Assembly: GCA_902500785.1 (NCBI GenBank)
Contig: CABVRW010000007.1
Coordinates: 1 to 64,000 of the forward strand
DNA length: 64,000 nucleotides
DNA from: an uncultured Nitrospira sp.
Lineage (GTDB): Bacteria; Nitrospirota; Nitrospiria; Nitrospirales; Nitrospiraceae
Reading direction: 5' to 3'
Part shown: positions 60,326 to 64,000 of the stretch, in pieces
Layout: each line of letters begins with the position of its first letter
Position numbering within the stretch: position 1 is the stretch's first letter
The notes under the pieces: model-generated
The model's input: the letters and a program-made list of their open reading frames with translations, nothing else
What the model was told of the DNA's origin: nothing
Databases searched by the model: none
Made by a program: the position numbers and the translations under genes

Positions 60326-60721
60326 ATGATACGTAATCGAGTGATTCGATCGTTACTCGCCGCAGGATGGCTGATGGGTGTCGGTCCGGGTCTGGTGTTG
60401 GCGGAAGCGCCGCTGATCGAGAGCCCGGTCCGAAGTGAGATGCGGAGCGAGTCGGCGACTACGTTGTCTCAAGTTCCAGCCGTCGGCGATCGGGATGGCG
60501 ACATTTTTCGGCAGACGCCGACACTGAGCGGTCGTCTGCAAGTCAGTGAGCAGACGTTGATCCCCTATGTCGGCGCCGGATTCGGTGGAGGGTATGTGAC
60601 GGATCGAGATCGGGCCCTTGGTCCTGCATCCGGGTTTTCGCAGCAAAATCTCTTGGGCACTTCGTTGGGCCAGGGCATGATGCCGAACGAATTTCAAATG
60701 GGCATTCGCATTCCTTTCTAA
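60326..60721 (+). CDS. Small exported protein of unknown function
   Basis: This 131-residue protein starts at ATG 60326 with AGGAAGAG 1-8 bases before. It has a basic start, a hydrophobic signal segment (SLLAAGWLMGVGPGLVLA, about 9-26) and a mature part with Gly-rich strands such as LIPYVGAGFGGGYVTDRD and a closing FQMGIRIPF. The terminal Phe and alternating pattern recall the end of a beta-barrel, but the chain is too short for one. No family is recognised. It stands alone. Confidence 0.6.
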   Translation: MIRNRVIRSLLAAGWLMGVGPGLVLAEAPLIESPVRSEMRSESATTLSQVPAVGDRDGDIFRQTPTLSGRLQVSEQTLIPYVGAGFGGGYVTDRDRALGPASGFSQQNLLGTSLGQGMMPNEFQMGIRIPF

Positions 60722-61113
60722 CTCCCGCCGCTGTGTGAGTCTCACGGTAGCAACTCTTCCCCAGAGCATTGGTTAAGCGAGCCGACGGGCGAGGTCGTCC
60801 GGGGTGCCTCCGTCCAGAACCGGGCAGAGCAGGTGCGTATCGGCCAGTTGGGCCGCCGAGGAGGCCTTCGGAATAGCGAGGCCGGGCCTTCCGCCTTCAG
60901 GCCTGCCCGAACTCCCGCGCGAGACACTTCATCATCAGCCCCTCGCCTGCCCTGGACAGTCTGAGAGTGAACGTAGGTTCTCGTTCGATCATCCCGCTAG
61001 GAATCGTCACGCCGACAAGCGGAACTTCTTGTTCGGATAAGTTCCCTACGGTATGCTGCGTCACGGCAGCGCGTCGGCTCCTATTCAAGACCACAATCCT
61101 GTCCCCAGACACC
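60722..61113. other. Intergenic region with possible remnant of a minus-strand gene
   Basis: No intact gene is supported in these 392 bases. On the minus strand two adjacent frames have protein-like character: 61115-60897, ending in REFGQA before a stop, and a second frame that ends near 60774 with LADTHLLCPVLDGG followed by TPDDLARRLA. They would join only by a frameshift near 60900. This looks like a decayed gene or coincidence. Antiporter transcription must start from this region as well. Confidence 0.3.
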
Positions 61114-63138
61114 ATGAGTGACTACGCAGTACTCGGCGACCTGTTGGTGATCTACACCGTGTCCACTGTTGTGGTTTTCGTGTTTCACCAGTTCCGGTTG
61201 CCGTCGATCGCCGGGTTCTTGGTCGCCGGAGCCCTGATCGGTCCGCATGGGCTTCATCTGATTCCCGATGTGTCGCAGGTGCAAGTTCTGGCTGAAATCG
61301 GGATCGTCCTGCTGTTGTTCACTATCGGGATGGAGTTTTCGTCCGCGCATTTTGCGTCGGCCCGCCGCATTCTCATGGTCGCGGCGCCGGTCCAAACCGG
61401 AGGCGTTCTGATTCTGGCGCTGCTCGGCGCCTTGGCCCTGGGCCTCTCGTATCAACAAGGGATCTTCTGGGGCTTTCTCCTCTCGTTGAGCAGCACGGCT
61501 ATCGTGCTGAAAGCCCTTTCGGAACAAGGGGAGAGTGATTCCTTCCACGGGCGCGCCACCGTCGCGATTCTCATTTTTCAGGACCTCGCCGTCGTGCCGA
61601 TGATGCTCATTACCCCGGTGTTGGCCACTCCCAGCGGGAGCGCGATGGGGACCGTCTTAATAACGTTGGTGAAGGCGGCGGTGGTCGTTGGGTTGATCGT
61701 CGCGGCAGCCTGGTATCTCGTGCCGCGCTTGTTGCGGCACATCGTGCGGAGTCGGAGTCGAGAGCTGTTCCTGCTGTCGATCATCGTGCTGTGCCTCGGC
61801 ATCGCCTGGTTGACCTCGCTGGGCGGCCTGTCATTGGCGCTCGGCGCGTTTATCGCCGGGCTGGTTATTTCTGAGTCGGAATACAGTCATCAGGCCCTCG
61901 CGGAGGTGCTGCCGTTTCGTGACAGTTTCAATAGCCTGTTTTTTGTGTCGATTGGGGTCCTGATGGATTTGCGGGTCGTGCTGGAGCATCCATTCATAGT
62001 GTTGGGACTTCTGGTCGCGGTGTTGGTGGGAAAACTGGTGGCGGGGAGCGGCGCGATGCTTGCGGCCTCGGCTCCCCCGAGGTCGGCGGTTCTGGTTGGG
62101 GTCGCGCTCGCGCAGGTCGGCGAATTCAGTTTTATCCTGGCGCAGCAGGGGCAGGATGCCGGTTTGTTCACCGCGGCCCAGTACCAGTTATTTCTTGCCG
62201 TGTCGGTGTTGACGATGGTGGTGACGCCATTCTTGATGCAGTGGTCGCCTCATTTGGGTCGGCGGGTCGAAGCGATGCAACGGGTCCGGGGCTGGATGCC
62301 GGCCCGCACCGCCGCTCATGTGGAGCAGCTGGAAGGGTCCCAGATCCGGATCAAGGACCATGTGATCATTGTGGGGTACGGGCTCAATGGCCGAAACTTG
62401 GCCCGCGTATTGAGCGAAACCGAGATTCCGCACGTAGCCCTCGATCTGGACGGCGAAACGGTCCGCCGTGAGTCGCGTCATGGCGTGCCGATTTACTACG
62501 GCGATGGTTCGAACGCCAACGTTCTTCGACACATGAAGATTGAAAACGCCAAAGTGCTGGTGGTGGCGTTGTCCGACCCGTTCACAGCCCGACGAACAGT
62601 GAAGGTGGCGAAGGGATTGAACGCAAAATTGCACATCGTGGTGCGGACGCGATACCTGCGTGAGTTGGAAGAGCTGCATCAGTTGGGGGCGGACGACGTG
62701 GTGCCGGAGGAGTTCGAGACATCGATCGAAATCTTCGCGCTGGTGCTGCGTACCTACAGTTTGCCGCAGGAGTTTGTGGCGCGAAAGGCGGAGCAAATCA
62801 GGCGGGAGGGCTATGCGCTGCTGCGTCGTAGTGAGATGCCGGAATTAGCTCATCATCTCCGCGGGGGAACCTTGACCGATGTCGAAGTGGAGACCTGCCG
62901 AATCGACGACGAGGCTCCGGCAGTCGGCAAGTCGCTGGCAGAGCTCTCCATCCGGCCCCGGACCGGCGCGTCGGTGATCGCCTGGACTCGCAGCCAGGTC
63001 ACTCAGTCCAATCCATCCGAAACCGTGCGTCTGCAGGCGGGCGACGTGGTCACGCTGCTCGGCTCCAGGGACCAGATTCGTCGCGCCATGGCGCTGCTGA
63101 ACGAGCCGAATCATGGCACCAGTCAGCCGGTCAGGTAA
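61114..63138 (+). CDS. CPA2-family cation:proton antiporter (KefB/YbaL type)
   Basis: This 674-residue protein (ATG at 61114; the frame extends to 60967 without similarity) has about 12 membrane helices over residues 1-395, including the LPSIAGFLVAGALIGPHGL and LLLFTIGMEFS segments of the CPA2 superfamily. A TrkA-N domain with the NAD-binding GYGLNGRNL (about 418-426) follows, then a TrkA-C domain (about 580-665) near the end. Such proteins exchange K+ or Na+ for H+ and are regulated by nucleotide or glutathione binding. A single gene, with no ancillary KefF/KefG gene close by. Confidence 0.92.
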   Translation: MSDYAVLGDLLVIYTVSTVVVFVFHQFRLPSIAGFLVAGALIGPHGLHLIPDVSQVQVLAEIGIVLLLFTIGMEFSSAHFASARRILMVAAPVQTGGVLILALLGALALGLSYQQGIFWGFLLSLSSTAIVLKALSEQGESDSFHGRATVAILIFQDLAVVPMMLITPVLATPSGSAMGTVLITLVKAAVVVGLIVAAAWYLVPRLLRHIVRSRSRELFLLSIIVLCLGIAWLTSLGGLSLALGAFIAGLVISESEYSHQALAEVLPFRDSFNSLFFVSIGVLMDLRVVLEHPFIVLGLLVAVLVGKLVAGSGAMLAASAPPRSAVLVGVALAQVGEFSFILAQQGQDAGLFTAAQYQLFLAVSVLTMVVTPFLMQWSPHLGRRVEAMQRVRGWMPARTAAHVEQLEGSQIRIKDHVIIVGYGLNGRNLARVLSETEIPHVALDLDGETVRRESRHGVPIYYGDGSNANVLRHMKIENAKVLVVALSDPFTARRTVKVAKGLNAKLHIVVRTRYLRELEELHQLGADDVVPEEFETSIEIFALVLRTYSLPQEFVARKAEQIRREGYALLRRSEMPELAHHLRGGTLTDVEVETCRIDDEAPAVGKSLAELSIRPRTGASVIAWTRSQVTQSNPSETVRLQAGDVVTLLGSRDQIRRAMALLNEPNHGTSQPVR

Positions 63139-63147
63139 CGCAGTCGG

Positions 63148-64000
63148 CTAACTTCTCCACCGAAGCGTCACGCGGTTTTTGAGCGGATGGTCCAAGGGGC
63201 GTCCGGTTTGGGCGGCGGCGAGATGGGCGGCCTTGAGTTTGTAGTACCACTTGGCAGGGGTGTCCGCGTCATCGATCAGCATCAGCGCCGGTTTGTATTT
63301 TAATCCCACGGCTTGCCGCTCCATGGCCTGCTTATCCTGCCGCATGAAGATATTGGCAAAATAACGGAACAAGGGTTTGGCGAAGGGCAGCCAGGGAAGA
63401 ATGTTCCAGGCGGCGGCAAAATCGATTCGACATTGTTGCTCGCCGACCGGCGTCACGGTGGCGCGTGAGGAGATGAACATCGAACCGCATTGCACCAACT
63501 CGAACCGTTGGTTGGGCAGGACGAAGTCGATGGTCGTCGTCAGCGGGCCGCCGTATAACTTATTCAACAATTTATAGGGCCCGCTGTTCTTCGAGGGCGC
63601 ATGGGGAACCATGCGAAACCCGTTGGGGATCGGCTCAAAGGTCTTCGCTTTGTCGTGCATGCTGGCTTTGGTCCGCCACCAGGAGCTCTGGTGAACGAAG
63701 GGACCATGAGCCGGATCCATGAGCCCGACGATGCCGTCGTCGATGGTGCAGTCCAACAGTGTCGAGATCTGGATCATGCGATAAGATTCCGACGGCAAGG
63801 GAAGGCGCGGGAGTTCCGGAACGGGTTGATTCGGATGGTGCGGATCCGCGAGAAACACCCAGACGTACCCGTCCTGATCCTGACAGGGGTATGAGGTGAT
63901 GCCGATCTTGTCGGGTTGGAGCGCAGAGCCCTCAACCAAGGCCGGGATATGCCGGCAGCGGCCACCCATATCGAATTGCCATCCATGATAGGCGCATTCG
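63148..64000 (-). CDS. Rieske oxygenase alpha-subunit-like protein (5' end beyond window)
   Basis: The gene continues past 64000. What is visible starts inside the Rieske domain, with ECAYHGWQFD (second Cys-x-x-His half of the [2Fe-2S] ligands). A linker with YPCQDQDGYVWVFLADP follows, then the catalytic domain. The mononuclear iron ligands are in MDPAHGPFVH (His-x4-His), and the C-terminal half contains basic/aromatic helices (FRYFANIFMRQDK). This layout fits pheophorbide-a-oxygenase-like or aromatic-ring oxygenases, which need a separate reductase. The substrate is unknown, and the N-terminal part is missing here. Confidence 0.88.
   Translation of the reverse strand, partial: ECAYHGWQFDMGGRCRHIPALVEGSALQPDKIGITSYPCQDQDGYVWVFLADPHHPNQPVPELPRLPLPSESYRMIQISTLLDCTIDDGIVGLMDPAHGPFVHQSSWWRTKASMHDKAKTFEPIPNGFRMVPHAPSKNSGPYKLLNKLYGGPLTTTIDFVLPNQRFELVQCGSMFISSRATVTPVGEQQCRIDFAAAWNILPWLPFAKPLFRYFANIFMRQDKQAMERQAVGLKYKPALMLIDDADTPAKWYYKLKAAHLAAAQTGRPLDHPLKNRVTLRWRS

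Noticed and set aside
1-64000. CRISPR array, insertion sequence, integrase or prophage
   Set aside because: No regularly spaced direct repeats, transposase motifs or phage genes were found. The tRNA-His has no duplicated 3' end that would mark an attachment site.

Overview
The window is a chromosomal stretch of a GC-rich Gram-negative bacterium. Evidence for an outer membrane is an LptE-like protein, MlaA, several lipoproteins and beta-barrel candidates. The mix of gene families and high GC coding is most consistent with Nitrospira or a relative (Nitrospirota); this is inference from family composition, because no 16S gene or nitrite oxidoreductase is present. No IS element, prophage, integrase or CRISPR array was seen. 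About 58 protein genes and one tRNA can be supported.

Layout. 0.2-10 kb is mostly minus strand: a beta-hydroxyacid-dehydrogenase group with two small exported proteins, a divergent M20 peptidase, an alcohol dehydrogenase, a PEGA lipoprotein, and an ECF sigma / zinc-finger anti-sigma / cytochrome c group with an almost leaderless promoter. 10-23 kb is housekeeping: Der GTPase, a HAD nucleotidase, a 1314-residue hybrid histidine kinase, a methyltransferase, leuS-lptE-holA, rpsT, pyrF and tRNA-His. 23-28 kb holds three consecutive PilZ-type genes and then a probable glycosylglycerate (osmolyte) locus: a nucleotide-sugar glycosyltransferase, a mechanosensitive-channel-like membrane protein, a small membrane protein and a mannosyl-3-phosphoglycerate-type phosphatase. 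28.8-33.3 kb is one very large gene for an unknown TPR / low-complexity / transmembrane protein carrying four copies of a PMPW[ED]Q[IV]E motif. 33.5-35.5 kb is an ECF sigma operon with DUF3619- and DUF3106-type proteins.

35.6-37.7 kb is a three-gene signalling operon (GGDEF, HDOD and a small conserved protein). 38-48 kb has a Tat-exported amidohydrolase, an AIM24-family protein, an M48 peptidase, a phosphoesterase, and an envelope group (DUF3015, DUF4105, TRL-like, beta-barrel, hydrolase, MlaA). 48-50 kb is the kbl-tdh threonine-to-glycine pair. 50-56 kb has a TonB-domain-like protein, YceI, a LolA-like protein, and two exported formylglycine-enzyme-fold proteins without the catalytic cysteines that flank a HemD-like gene. 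56-64 kb has a VOC protein, a metallo-beta-lactamase-fold protein with a possible PqqD-like insert, a UDP-glucuronate-epimerase-like enzyme, a deacetylase, a CPA2 antiporter, and a Rieske oxygenase cut by the window end.

Between genes, three copies of a palindromic repeat (near 1, 40.2 and 58.1 kb) share a CGTAC...GTACG core hairpin whose arms covary. Start sites were moved from the longest reading frame where a ribosome binding site, lipobox or neighbouring gene gave a better choice; these choices are stated per entry.
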